From: Hemibagrus wyckioides
Lineage: Eukaryota > Chordata > Actinopteri > Siluriformes > Bagridae
Direction of reading: 5' to 3'
DNA length: 64,000 nucleotides
Assembly (NCBI RefSeq): GCF_019097595.1
Contig: NC_080735.1
Span: 1,005,212-1,069,211, forward strand
Shown here: in pieces, positions 46,946-58,556 of the stretch
Position numbering within the stretch: position 1 is the stretch's first letter
Layout of the letters: each line of letters opens with the position of its first letter
The notes under the pieces: generated by a model
Told to the model about the DNA's origin: nothing
Seen by the model: only the letters and a program-made list of their open reading frames with translations
The model's database searches: none
Position numbers and translations under genes: made by a program

Positions 46946-47003
46946 GTTTATTAATAAATCTGCTGATGGTTTCTTATACTTACGCCTCCAGCCCATCATT
47001 ACA
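46946..47003 (+). repeat. Gypsy 3 3' LTR remnant
   Basis: CAGCTGTTTATTAATAAATC through CATCATTACA matches the last 60 bases of the 5' LTR and is followed by GCCTC. The preceding 300 bases of LTR are deleted. Confidence 0.85.
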
Positions 47004-47008
47004 GCCTC

Positions 47009-47690
47009 GCAATGTCAGTGGAAAGCCCAGTGGGAATAGGACCCACTAGCATCCCCCGGAAGGATCCACAATGATCTCAGCGATGTGTTGTGTATGTTCA
47101 GTAAGCAGAAGGACATGTGCCCCCCCCATGCCCCTTGGACTGCACGATTGATCTCCTGTCCAATGGCATGCCCCCCAAGGGCAGGATTTATCCTCTCTCA
47201 TGCCAAAAGTAAGGCTATGGAGGAGTATGTATGCACTCACCATCTGATATCCCTATCCACTTCCTCTGGTACTGGCGGCTCCAGAGGGCAATGAGTGGAA
47301 AACAGCCTTCCACATGATAAGGGGTCATTATGAGTATTTAGTCATGCCTTTTGGTCTTTCCAATGCTCCAGCTGTTTTCCAAACCTTTATATCAATGATG
47401 TATTTAAGGACTTGTTGGACAACAAGTTGGATACTTGGATACTTGCTTGCTTGCTACACCACCAACTCTACGTCAAGGCAGAGAAATTAGAGTTTCACTG
47501 GGATACCATCATGTACTGAACTCACTACGATAAAGGATTTATAGCACTTCTTGGGATTTGCTAACTTTTATCGATGATTCATATGGAACTGTAGTATAAT
47601 CGCAAGCCCCCTCATGTTCCTTTTGAGAGGGACACCCAAGACCCCTGTCCTGGACCAAGCAGGCTAGATCTGCTTTCTAGCAATTAGACA
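47009..47690 (+). pseudogene. Gypsy 4, right part (RT)
   Basis: It resumes with MSVESP, the same residues found at this point in gypsy A (11717). Then come DVLCMFSKQKD, AMEEYVC and RT pieces such as AFWSF and [10 protein letters not shown] in shifted frames. The YIDD region is deleted. Heavily decayed. Confidence 0.7.
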
Positions 47691-47691
47691 C

Positions 47692-47972
47692 ATGACACCG
47701 GGGAGGGGAAATGGCTAATTGGGCCCAATTTGAACATTTCCACTTAGGGGTGGAGTCACTTTTGTTGCCAACGGTTTAGACATTAATGGCTGTGTGTTGA
47801 GTTATTTTGAGGGGACAGCAAATTTACACTATTATACAGGCTGGACACTCACTACTGTACATTGGAGCAGAGGGGCATTTCTTCAGTGTTGTCCCATGAA
47901 AAGATAAAATAAAATATTTACAAAAATGTCAGGGGTGTACTCACTTTTGTGAGATACTGTATATGTTTCAGC
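47692..47972 (+). mobile_element. Tc1-like transposon 3' end fragment
   Basis: It ends in GGTGTACTCACTTTTGTGAG ATACTGTA, a terminal inverted repeat seen in a fish Tc1-like family. The left end is missing and no frame is open. It is joined directly to LINE sequence. Confidence 0.6.
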
Positions 47973-48960
47973 AGATGAGCAGATGAGAGACACCAGCTAA
48001 TTAAGATTAGATAAGAAGAATGTGTAAAGGACATTAGACATTGGATGGTCACTAACTTCCTCCTGCTTAACTCTGACAAGACAGAGGTGTACTAGGACCA
48101 CATGCAGCTAGAAGTAAGTTTTCTGATTACAGAGTAATGGTGGATGGTCTTTCTGTTTCATCTTGTCCAGCAGTAAAAGATCTTGGTGTGATTATTGACT
48201 CTGGTCTTTTGTTTGAATCTCATGTAGATAATATCACTAGGGTAGCCTTCTTTCATCTCAGAAATATTGCCAAAATAAGAAATATTATGTCAGTTCATGA
48301 TGCAGAAAAACTACTTCATGCTTTTGTTACCTCTAGGTTGGATTATTGTAATGCCTTACTGTCTGGATGTTCCAGTAGGAGCATAAAAAGCTCCAGTTAG
48401 TCCAGAATGCAGCAGCTAGAGTCCTAACTAGAACCAGAAGATATGAGCACATCACTCCTATTTTAGCCACACTACATTGGCTCCCAGTCAAATTTCGCAT
48501 TGATTATAAAATACCGTTACTAACCTTTAAAACACTAAATGGTCTCGCGCCGCAGTACTTGAGCGATCTTCTAGTCTTTTATGATCCGCCTCGCCTACTC
48601 TGATCAAAGGGTGCTGGTTACTTGGTAGTACCTCAAGTAGCCAAGGCTATAGCAGGGGGCAGAGCTTTCTCTTTCAAAGCCCCAAAGTTATGGAACAGCC
48701 TTCCAATTAGTGTTGGGGATTCAGACACAGTCTCAATGTTTGGGATGTTTGGATGCTGTCACCTTACCACCCTCACAAGTCACTCAGGTTTGCTGACTGT
48801 GAAGTGGTTGGACGTTTTATGTCCCGGGAAGCCTTCATGTCTGTCACCTTCTGGCTCTCCCTTTTAGTTCTGCTGTCATAGATAGTCTTGCTGGAGTCCC
48901 TGCCTGCACTTTACACATAATCTACATTGTTTTTAAACATCACATGACCAGAAGCATACT
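47973..48960 (+). pseudogene. L2-like LINE C-terminal fragment
   Basis: Matches 32090-33180 of the block [41 protein letters not shown] and [14 protein letters not shown] are recognisable, in three frames. It lacks the LINE tail. Confidence 0.85.
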
Positions 48961-49389
48961 TAATATCTTTCTCTTTCGCTCTCTGTCTTTCTCTGTTGAG
49001 CTACTCACCCCACTCCTGAGCTCCCAGTGTTTGTCAGTTTCCAGTATGACCACTGCCTCTACCTCTGGTCAGAATCTTGTCTCTTGGTGATGCTCACTGA
49101 TGCTGTGGATGGAGACAGCTGTGAACAGAGCCACTTGGGGACTTTCACACCATCACAGATCTGCCATTACATCTGTCAGCTTGTGACAGCAAGGAATTGC
49201 CATCAACACCTCAAACGTGTTTAAAGTTTGGGATTTTTTGTAATTACGTCCTTGTTGATACTTTTCCAGACTTTTATCTGGACTATTTTTGATGACTGCT
49301 ACCTTACTAGATTAGGGATTTCATGACAATTGGGCAGAATACAAAGTATAAAAAGATTATCCATTGAAGATTCAAACATTGAAAACCAA
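48961..49389. other. Gene-free stretch inside the PRDM9-like intron
   Basis: A short frame at 49027-49224 has no recognisable domain. Nothing else is supported. Confidence 0.35.
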
Positions 49390-50395
49390 CTAATATCGTG
49401 TAGGTCCCCTCATGCCTGCAATACACCTCTGACCTGCTGAGTCATGGATACCACAGGATCTTTGAAGGTATGCTGTGATGTCTGTCATGCCACCGATGCT
49501 GGATCAGATTGAGATCTGGGAAAATTGGAACCCTGGTTAACACAAACTTTTTGTCATGTTCCTTGATCTTTTCTGAGTTTTGCAGTGTGTCAGGGAGAAT
49601 TATCCTGCTGAAAGATGCCACTGCCATTAGGAAATACTGTTCCTTTGCCATGAAGGGGTGAACTTGATCTGCAACAATATTTAGGTAGGTGGTACATGTC
49701 AAAATAATATTTCCATCTCCGTTGGCTCACCGTCTTCCTATTGTGCATCCTGGTGCCATGTCTTCCCTGAGGAAAGAGACAGACACATACACACACACAT
49801 GCACACGGCCTTCCAAATGATGTAGAGAAAACACAAGTCATCAGACCAGGCCTTCTTCTTCCATTTATCCATGGTCCACTTCTGATGTTTGTGTGTCCGT
49901 TGTCCATGCTTTATGTAGTGTACAGGAGTCAGCATGGTCACTCTGACCACTCTGCAGCTCAATACACAGCCAGCATCGACCTTTTCGGCAGTTTTTCCAA
50001 CAGTAGCTCTTCAGTAGGATCGGAACAGATGGGCTAGTCTTCTGACCTCAAGAGCATCAATGAGCCTTGGGCACCTATGACCCTGTAACCCATTTACTGT
50101 TTGCCCTTTTTTAGACAACTTTTAGTAGATTTTAACCACTTCATACCGGAAACATCCTACCTGTCTGACCCAGTCATCTAGCCTTCACAATTTTGTTCTT
50201 GTCAAAGTCTCTCAGTTCCTAACACTTGGCATTGATCCTGCTTCCAACACATAAACCATGGGAACTGGCTGGTCACTTGCTGTCTAATATATCTCACCCC
50301 TTGAAATATGCCATCATAACGAGATAATCAAATGCTTTTCGCTTCACCAGTCACTGGTTTTAATGTTATGGCAGTTTGGTGTGCTTACTATGTTA
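49390..50395 (-). mobile_element. Decayed Tc1-like transposon
   Basis: The antisense frames near 49962-49590 include a KWTMDKWKKKAWSDDLCF segment equivalent to the first-Asp motif of Tc1 transposases. A short AC-rich insertion interrupts it near 49785-49808. The right end TCACTGGTTTTAATGTTATG resembles the terminal region at 34545. It is related to 15346-15780. Confidence 0.65.
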
Positions 50396-50519
50396 TAAAT
50401 CTATTTGCCATACTGTTGGCCTAACTTAAAAAAATTGTCACGCAGGTCTGTTTGTTGTTTTTACTGTGATTTTGATCATTTAGTACACAGTTATCCCTGT
50501 TTCTGTTCTGATAGGTCTG

Positions 50520-51040
50520 GACTTGAGGCCAACATTTGACACTTGATATTTTAATTGACAGGCTTAAAAACAGATATATGGAGAGACAGCTACTAGCAAT
50601 CTGGTTTGTCTTTCACTTCAATGTGCAGGATACAATAATATTTGTCAGAGAAGTCAAACTCAGCAATACAGTGCAAAATGTTTTTATGCAAAAATTATTT
50701 TAAGACAAAGTTAGGATGCGTAAAAAAACCCTTACTGAATTCTGATAAAACAGAAATACTGGGTCTAATACTGGAGACCCAGTCTGACTGCAATAGGAAT
50801 TTCACCATAGAGCTTGATGGCTGTTCCAAGAAATCAAAAGATACAGTCAAGAACCATGCTCTAACAACAGATGCTGCTTTACATCATTAAAATCTCTAAA
50901 CCAATTCTGTGAATGTACAACCTCTAGATTGGACTATTCTACATTGAATATGAGGTCCTGCCTATTTGTAATGCACACATGAAACTGATTACAGGTGCAG
51001 CATCTAGACTACACCTTTAGGCTATCATGAAACAGGAGTG
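50520..51040 (+). pseudogene. Old L2-like LINE fragment
   Basis: [13 protein letters not shown] with trailing FTIELDG residues matches the segment after the RT catalytic loop seen at 32200. The rest is eroded (a TTSRLDYS-like segment near 50920 in another frame). Confidence 0.6.
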
Positions 51041-51105
51041 CTTTTATTCAACACAGAAAAAATGTTTAATAAAGTAGATGAAAATAAATTGGTCATTTTT
51101 TGCAG

Positions 51106-51174
51106 ATATACAGAAGCAGGTAGTGTAAAGAATACACAGACGCTAAGAATAGAGATGCATGCTAACTGGATAGG
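51106..51174 (+). pseudogene. PRDM9-like PR/SET exon 2 with stop and frameshift
   Basis: Bounded by TTTTTTGCAG and GTGAGG. It reads IYRSR, stop (TAG in place of a Gln codon), CKEYTDAKNRD. One extra base then moves the last residues (ANWI) into another frame. The surrounding phases call for 68 bases; 69 are present. This exon carries two independent inactivating changes. Confidence 0.8.
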
Positions 51175-51307
51175 GTGAGGTATGAATGTTGGGTGTGTTC
51201 ATAGTTCTTTTTTTTTTTTTTTAAATAAATTTGTCATTTTCCTGTCATTGATTCTCCATGTAATTTTTAATTGTTACCTTTTTTGCTGCTTTGCTTTATT
51301 CCTTTAG

Positions 51308-51498
51308 GTATGTGAACTGTGCTTATAATGAAGAAGAGCAAAATCTTGTGGCATTTCCATATCAAGGTGGGATTCTGTACCGTTGCTGTCAAACCATTAA
51401 CCCAGGACAGGAACTCTTGGTGTTGTACGAAGGGGAGCACACCAAAGATCTCAGGCATACATTTGACTACCACTGGAACCAAAATTGCTCCACAAATG
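51308..51498 (+). pseudogene. PRDM9-like PR/SET exon 3
   Basis: Follows TTCCTTTAG and precedes GTAAAT. It reads [40 protein letters not shown], then the post-SET link with [11 protein letters not shown]. It has no stop. The residue before the last catalytic tyrosine is Leu rather than Trp. Confidence 0.9.
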
Positions 51499-51499
51499 G

Positions 51500-52550
51500 T
51501 AAATGGCAAATAGTAAAATGCATTTACAGCATTTAGCAGATGCCCTCATACAGACAGACATACAAAAGTTCTTTGAAAAGTTCGTCTCTGTCACAGAACA
51601 CATCAACACTGGTTCACTAGGTCACAGACTAAGGATACCATCAGTTTAAAAACTTTGTTGGGAGGAAATAAATTTTAAATAACCCTAACCCTAACCCTAA
51701 CCCAAATAATTTTTTACATTTTTTAAAAATACATAAAACAACAGGGAAAGAATAAGTGCTAGATTCAGTGCTTTAGGAAGAGGGAGAAATGACAAGATGG
51801 CAGGCTTGGGACAAGTCAAAGGGGCTTATTATTGGCTGTTACTACTGTGATAGCTTTTCAGTGGTTTTTATTATTTTCTTTATATGCACACATGCATGGC
51901 TCTGTGCAGATCATGTCTCTCTCTCTCTGACTCATGCAGCTTGTCTTGCCCCCCTTTTAATTCCTCTGCCACTTAATGAAACACAAAACATGTTCGAGCA
52001 GTCTCGCACAGGTAGATCCATGTAGATTGTGTAGATCCTTACTCAATTTTCCCTGCTCTGACCTCCATTCCCACATCGGCACTTAACAATGTCCCCATAT
52101 ATTTAAGAATGGCATGGAGATGAAATGAACATTAAGGTGTATCAGAGAAATATGTTCCGCTTCCCTGTCTAAAGTGAGACTGCAAGTAATTAAGGAAATT
52201 GAATATGAAATAGGCTAGCTTATTCTAGCTTGGATACAGAATAGGATAGCTTAATCTAGCTTATAATTTATTAAAATAATCAATTTTATTAGCTGTCACA
52301 GTAGTTGGTATATGTCAGTGATTTCTAATATCACTGACAGTCATCACAAACTTATGGACAGTATTCCTAGTGATCATAAATCTAATGGAAAAATCCTGGA
52401 AAATTATGTCATTAAAAGAGCGTGAACATGGATAATTTTCATGGCAACAATTTTTATGGCAATCTTTGTGCCACAGATGAGGAAGAGGAAGGACCACTTA
52501 CAGTGGGTGAAATAAGTATTTATTCAAACATTAATTAAACACAGTTCCAA
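51500..52550. other. PRDM9-like intron with no recognised gene
   Basis: Includes a short telomere-like array at 51680-51703 and a (CT)n patch near 51920. No coding signal was found. Confidence 0.4.
51680..51703. repeat. Interstitial telomere-like repeat
   Basis: Four perfect TAACCC units (TTAGGG on the other strand). It is far too short to be a chromosome end. It lies 182 bp past SET exon 3. Confidence 0.9.
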
Positions 52551-52555
52551 TGCAG

Positions 52556-52640
52556 CAATTCAAGAGGTTTATTGACATGTGCATAGTAATTTAGACCATA
52601 CAGTGAAATTCTTACTTTGCACATCTCCCTATTACAGAAA
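52556..52640. repeat. Dispersed repeat fragment
   Basis: GGTTTATTGACATGTGCATA and GTGAAATTCTTACTTTG relate it to the repeat at 21262. No gene is seen from 52641 to 53008. Confidence 0.5.
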
Positions 52641-53008
52641 CCAGGTTTCTGTAAAAATAAGAGCGCAGCGTTCCCTTATCTGCTGTAAATTACTGTCTTC
52701 ATGAACTGTGCATTCAAGACAGATAACAACACTAACACAGATACAAAATTATGGTGGTACTGGGAGAGCAAAGCAAACCCGTTAGCCATGGTGGGCACCA
52801 TGATTATTTCACCATGAAATAGTGAATACAGATATATATAGGTGTTAACCTGAGAAATCTAAACAGATAAATATCCATAAAAAAGTTATGGGCAGCAGCT
52901 GATATCACTTAACTGTACAGTTGTGATTGTCAGGTTTCCAAATACTTTCTCCAGAAATATACAAAGCTACGTTGGAAGACTTCTCTTGCTCCACATGACC
53001 TCTTTCCT

Positions 53009-53521
53009 ATGCATCTTCAATTGATCTCTACAAACACGTCCAGAATTGCCACTACGAAGTGTGGAAAGAGTTTTAATCAACAGAGTACTCTACTAGTTCA
53101 CCAGTGCATTCACACAAGAGAGAAGCTGTATTACTGCTCACAGTGTGAGAAGAGTTTTCCTGACCAAAGTAATCTCAGAAAACATCAGCGTATTCACACA
53201 GGAGAAAAACCGTGTCACTGCCCACTGTGTGGAAAAAGGTTTACTGAGTGATCAGTACAACAGAGTGATCTCCATCGACATGAACGCATTCACACTGGAG
53301 AAAAGCAGTATCTCTGTTCCCTCCGTGGCAAGAGTTTCACTCAACAGAGTAATCTTCAGCTACACAGGCGTATTTACCTAGGAGAAAAGCCATATAATTG
53401 TTCAGAGAGTGGAAAGTGTTTTACTCAACAGAGTACTCTCCGAAAACATCAGCGCATTCACATAGGAGAGAAGGCGCATCACTGCTCACTGTGTAGGAAG
53501 AATTTAGCTTACTCCATTTAG
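53009..53521 (+). pseudogene. PRDM9-like C2H2 zinc-finger array, degenerate
   Basis: One frame runs 53009-53521 with a single TGA at 53249-53251. Finger 1 lacks its first Cys ([20 protein letters not shown]). Finger 2 is complete ([21 protein letters not shown]). Finger 3 contains the TGA and a three-codon insertion. Finger 4 has Cys to Arg and His to Tyr. Finger 5 has Cys to Ser. Finger 6 is cut short (CSLCRKN, then stop). TGEKP-type linkers are visible. DNA-binding would have been encoded here; the array is now broken. Confidence 0.8.
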
Positions 53522-54114
53522 TTTGCATTTACTAAATTTGCATTTAGTTTATTCTGAATTTCTGTACAAGGCAAAGCACTTAATGTTGATATTCTTATAT
53601 ACATTTTATATATATATATATATATATTTAAGGGGGGAGAGCAATGGAGCTGAATCATCCTATAAACAGGTGTAAAGGTTCATATTAATCTGGACAGTGA
53701 GTAAATATATCAAATTCAGTGTGTGATGCAACATGCTGACATAATATATAAAATAATTATATATAAAATAATAATATAATATAAATAATATTTTTATAAA
53801 CAAAGTAAAAGAACCATTCTAAAAAATGAATTAATTTTATAAACTAATTAATTGAATAAGTAATTTACAAGCACAAGTGTTTAGGTGAGTGTTCTATTTA
53901 ATCTCTTCTGACTGCCAAGGGTTAGTTTATTCCTGGACCTTTGAAGACATTGGAATTTATTACTTATCTCATTTAACTGTGGATATTTGCAGATTGGTGC
54001 AACAGAAACACCCACATAGACCTTCCAAACAAACAAAATGTGTCTGCATACACCTGTTTTCTTTCTAAAAAAAAAAGAAAATGTAGCTCAGATATATAGT
54101 TTGCCCTTAAATCA
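53522..54114. other. Gene-free AT-rich spacer
   Basis: Includes a short (TA)n near 53609-53628. Nothing else is supported. Confidence 0.4.
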
Positions 54115-54543
54115 TTTGGCTGAATTCTAACAGAGTTATGTTATATCTGTACAACCAAGCACACTTAATGTCTTGTCCTGAGGGTGTGCAAATATTTGCA
54201 CTTAGATCTGTCTGTGTTTGTCACTCTGATTTGGTTGAGTCAGAGTTTTATTAAAAGAAGCCCAAAGGGACATAGTTTGCGTAAGAGGTTTTGCCTGAAG
54301 GAAAACAAACAAGCAGCTCATTGGAAGACAGCGGGGTCAAAGAGACAAAATAAGATGTGAGCTTTTTCCTAACACATAATATGGATTTTATTTCTTATAA
54401 AAACTACAAACTGTGACATTAAAGATAATAAAAGACCTGGAGTTGGAGATGGTCATCTCTCTGAGTGAAAAAAGGAAACTGTAGCTCTGTGATGTAATTC
54501 AATTTTAAATTATATGGATAAATTCTAACAGAGATGTCAATGT

Positions 54544-54913
54544 TGTCATGGAGGCTCCTACCTCAGAGTCGCAACCACGCCCTCAATCACCGAAATATTG
54601 ACACCTCACCTGACACTCATTATTACACACACTATTTAACACGCTTTCATTCATACAAGCAACGGCTAGTATTGACGTTACACTCGTATCGTTCATGCTA
54701 CCTTCCCGTTCTCTGTGGACTTTAAGCTACAGCTCCTTCCTCGTCTCGCCCTGTGTGAACGTATCTCGGATTCCCTGCATGCCACTCAGATAAGCTCAGA
54801 TAAGTTACGTTTTCAGTTCTTCACCTGTTTTGCACTGTTTGGCTGCACAATAAAGACTCAGTCACTTGACTCACCATCAGCTCTCCTGTCTCTGTTCCTG
54901 GGTCCCTGTGACA
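54544..54913 (+). mobile_element. Solo LTR, 370 bp, TSD AATGT
   Basis: It begins TGTCATGGAGG and ends CCCTGTGACA. AATGT is repeated at 54539-54543 and 54914-54918. Blocks A (about 884-895) and B (about 25064-25075) have the single-copy empty site GTCAATGTAA. ACAATAAAGACTC near 54847 is a polyadenylation-type signal, so it reads rightward. Confidence 0.85.
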
Positions 54914-55090
54914 AATGTAATGAAGGAGCACATGATAAGTGAGTCTAAAGTAAAGTACGAAAGGGAAATTGAACAGTACAAAGGGATTGAGTGGTTTGCA
55001 TAAGCCATTTTGCATGAAGACAAATAAGCAGCTCAGTTCAATCACAATATGTAAAGAGGTCTCTGAAGGTCACAGAAACAAAATAAAAAC

Positions 55091-55420
55091 AATTCAATTC
55101 AATTCAATTTATTTGTATAAGGCCTTTTTCAATGGACATTGTCTCAAAGCAGCGTTACAAAAGAAGAGAAACAGAAAAAGGAGAAAAAATGGTTCAACTG
55201 AATTACTAGACTTTTTTATCCCTGTTTTATCCCTAATGAGCAAGCCTGTGGTGACAGTGGCAAGAAAACCTCCCTGAGATGATATGAGGAAGAAACCTTG
55301 AGAGGAACCAGGCTCAGAAGGGAACCCATCCTCATTTGAGTGACACTGGACAGTAAATAATGTAACTGTAACTGATTAATGTCCTTTCTACAACAGCAAT
55401 CAAGCAATCCTTTATAAAAC
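55091..55420 (-). repeat. Antisense LINE-tail repeat, block C copy
   Basis: Copy of 1045-1340, with one more TTCAA unit pair at the start. Confidence 0.7.
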
Positions 55421-56266
55421 AGCATTATTAACCAAAAATTTTGTCTTATTTGTCTTAATTGATGAATTTATGTAATTTAAGTAAATTTCTTTAGAATTTT
55501 CATTTATATTTAATATTTCTTTTGTTAAGTCCATTAATTGGAATTGAATGGCCTTTACCAAATATTCACTAAATGTAATTAAATGATTAAAATAGATATT
55601 ATAAGCTATTTAAATCTGACAGTGTAAATTGTATATTTATATAAGTTCAGTAACACATGACAAATTATGAAAAATATTTGGAATCATTCCCAAACAATTA
55701 AGGTTTACATTAGTGTTCTCAGGTCATGACCAGTGGACTTGTACCTGAAATTCTAGATGTGACGTGACCATAACAAATTGCTGGACTAATTATTATAGGA
55801 ACAAACTGAACAAAATGAATTACCTTTAAAAACAACTATTCTAACATATTATTTCTAATAAATCTGTTCTCCATTACTTTATCCTATAACAGAACAGTCA
55901 GTGTATTTTTTTCCCCCAGTGCTCCACCTTTCCTTTATGACACTCTCTGTTTCAGTAAGATATCTTTGTAAAGACCAATTTATACTGTACTGGATTTGTT
56001 TTCCATGTGGAGATGTGTCAAGTAATTATTACAGGAGAATCTTCAGAATTTTCACATAAATCCTCACTTCCTGTCATTTTTACATAATTTTACCTTCTAT
56101 AAACTAAACAGTAGCCGTAAACCTGGGTAATATAGTCAAGTCAAGTGGTTTTTTATTGTCATAACTCTATTTAGCTTGTATACATTGAAGTGAAATGTTA
56201 TTACTCCAAGACCATGGTGAAACACGTAACAGTACATAAGACCACATAAAGAACAAATACTGTGTA

Positions 56267-56756
56267 CACTACATGGCCAAAGGTTTGTGGACACATAACC
56301 ATCACACCCATATTTGTTCCTTCCCCTAAACCAGGGGTGCCTAATCTTATCCTCAAAGGGCCAGTGTGGGTGCAGGTTATCATTCCAGTCAAGCAGGAGC
56401 TACACCTGATTCCACCTGTTAAATCAACCGATCTTGGCTTTCAGTAAACTCAGGTGTGGCTTCTGCTCAGTTGGAATGAAAACCTGCACCCACACCATTG
56501 TGGATTAGATTTGACAACCCTGCCCTAATCTCTTGTCTCCAAATTGGAAGCAATTCTATATAGAATGTAATTTTTTCTGTAGCATTACCCTTCACTAAAA
56601 CTAAGAGGCCCAAACCAGTTCCAGCAGCATAGAGTTCAGAGTCCAGAGGAGTCAAGCTTTTTATAACAACAAATGGGAATAAATCTGGAAGGTGATATTT
56701 AACAAGCACAAATTGGTGTGATGGTCAGGTATCCACAGTCTTTTGGACACATAGTG
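56267..56756. mobile_element. Tc1/mariner-type MITE, block C copy
   Basis: Same length and nested palindromic repeat as 2644-3133, flanked by TA. An extra 68 bp just to its left (56194-56261) is absent from block A. Confidence 0.8.
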
Positions 56757-57068
56757 TACACTTTACTCCATCTGAATAGAAATGTTGGCAAAGATTGCAT
56801 TATATTAGTGTGTAAATAAGGTTTTGTGCCTTTTGTTCAGTATAAAGGAACTCCAGGAAGCACATTCTTCTTTTCTGTTGTCTGCTGTAGAAGTTTTATG
56901 AAATAAAGAAATTTTTTAAAGGGACATAATATTTTAATATCATAATATTTTAATATTTCCTCAAGGTGTGAAGACCACAAGACCTCTGAAGGTCTGCTGT
57001 GGTATTTGGCATAAAGACATTAGCAGCAGATCCTTTTGTATTTTTACGTCCTGCAAGTTGAGAAGTGG

Positions 57069-58556
57069 TGTCGGAACCCAGAGCTCCTCTCCAGGTGGAC
57101 ACTTCAGGGTGGTTCTAAAGCCTTTCAATTACCAATATGATCAAAAAAGTCTTATAGTTCAGATCAAAAATGCAGGACAAAAACAAAGAAATAAAGCACT
57201 CCTCCAGGCTTAGATGAGAAGAAGCAACCAGTTTTATTAAAAAATATCACTGGAAATGGCACTCAGATACACAGATTCATGAACCGATGCAGTCAAGCAC
57301 ACACCCCTTCACAAATCCCCCAGTATATATACTTTCTAGCCCAGCTGCCTAAACTTGCTGAGCTCTACTTTTCTATGGATTGTTTTGATGTTCACTAATT
57401 TTTCCCCCTGAAAAACAGCCCCACCTTTCTGTGGCCTTCATACAGCCTATGGGTCACAAGTTTTAATATTAACACATATTAGTTGTTGATCTGTCTAAAC
57501 TTCAGAACTTATTTAGACTAAAACCACATTTATTTCATTACCCCTTTAATTTATCACTTATACTTTAACTTACATAGCCCACATGTTCCATATGTTTGTG
57601 TACTTGTTTGTTGTTCCTGTGTGGTTCATGGTGACTGCCTCTGCAATTACTTAGAATCCTGAGGATATTTATTTAAGGATTATTATTATTTAAGGAAAGG
57701 GTGCTGCCCTTATTTTACTAGTAGTAAAGGTAAAAGGGGTAAAATGGCTCTGTGATGTTAGTCTAGTTTTTTTTTAATTTAGGTTAACTAACCTAGTTTA
57801 CCTTTAACCTATTTATTTAGTCATTTACTTTATTTTATTTTATTATTCATGTATTTAGGATAGGATTCCAGTTTATTTTAATCTAGTTTAATTTAATTCT
57901 CTAAATCTTCCATTGCTTCATGTTTTTAAGTCTGTATATTTCCATTACACCTATTCAGCGTTTTCTCTCTATGTTTACATTAACATCAGCCACTACAATA
58001 ATATTTTGCTTGCTTCTCCTGGCATTTAAATAACATCTTCTCCAAACACACTTCCGTCTCGGTACTTGTTAGTTTATTCTATACTTTTGCCACCAGGAAT
58101 TTTACTATTCTTCCACTTACCTGGGTAAGCTACTTCTTGTTCTATATAATTTCTGTACATTATATGCAATTTATATGAACTTTTTTGCACCTATTTGCTA
58201 TAAGTTTAGCTGTTGACTAATGATTATGAAAGGTTAATACTGAAAGGATTATTAGATAATCAGATAACCCGTAGATTAGATACGATAATTAGACAGGCAA
58301 CATTGTTTATAAAAATGATCGAAGTGACTTAGTTATATTACCTTAAAATCATCATTTGATTAAGCATACCTGAGTAAGTTTAATGATTAAACACTTTGTC
58401 TCGATTTACCTAGTAATGTCTCTTTGTTAGTTTTAATGATTAAAACTTAATTAGATTTGTCTTAAAGACTAAAGGAAATTTTAACCTACCCTTACTGATT
58501 AGGAATCAAATGTACTTAATGATTAGGTGCATGGTAAGCAAATAAATTTTCCCACA
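57069..58556 (-). mobile_element. Long solo LTR, 1488 bp, TSD GTGG
   Basis: It begins TGTCGGAACCC and ends TTTTCCCACA, the reverse orientation of the LTR at 7582-9518. GTGG is repeated at 57065-57068 and 58557-58560. It splits the Tc1-like fragment that is continuous at 3460-3480 in block A. It shares the TATA region (CAGTATATATACTTTC on this strand). This is an independent insertion of the same family. Confidence 0.85.

Larger units (their letters stand above)
43588..47003 (+). mobile_element. Gypsy 3 nested in gypsy 4, TSD GCCTC
   Basis: 5' LTR 43588-43942, gag, pol and a 3' LTR remnant ending at 47003. GCCTC is repeated at 43583-43587 and 47004-47008. Like gypsy 2, it lacks the integrase C-terminus and most of the 3' LTR. 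All genes carry stops or shifts. Confidence 0.9.
42651..53521 (+). pseudogene. PRDM9-like PR/SET and C2H2 zinc-finger gene, inactivated and split by transposons
   Basis: Recognised exons are 42651-42741, 42896-43114, 51106-51174, 51308-51498 and 53009-53521. PRDM9 is a histone H3 lysine methyltransferase that places meiotic recombination sites through its DNA-binding fingers. The intron phases fit end to end: phase 1, 0, 2, then 1. The three tyrosines I place as catalytic by alignment from memory to human PRDM9 (Y276, Y341, Y357) are kept in EYSW, ILYR and VLYE. Lesions: donor GT changed to GA after 42741; a deletion with frameshift near 42914; TAG and a one-base insertion in the 51106 exon; Trp to Leu before the last tyrosine; TGA in the finger array; and worn finger residues. 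About 8 kb of TE sequence lies in the 43115-51105 intron. Teleosts are known to have lost PRDM9 repeatedly. A PRDM9-beta-like paralogue is an alternative origin. Confidence 0.8.

Noticed and set aside
51680..51703. Chromosome end
   Set aside because: Only four telomere-like units, with ordinary sequence on both sides.
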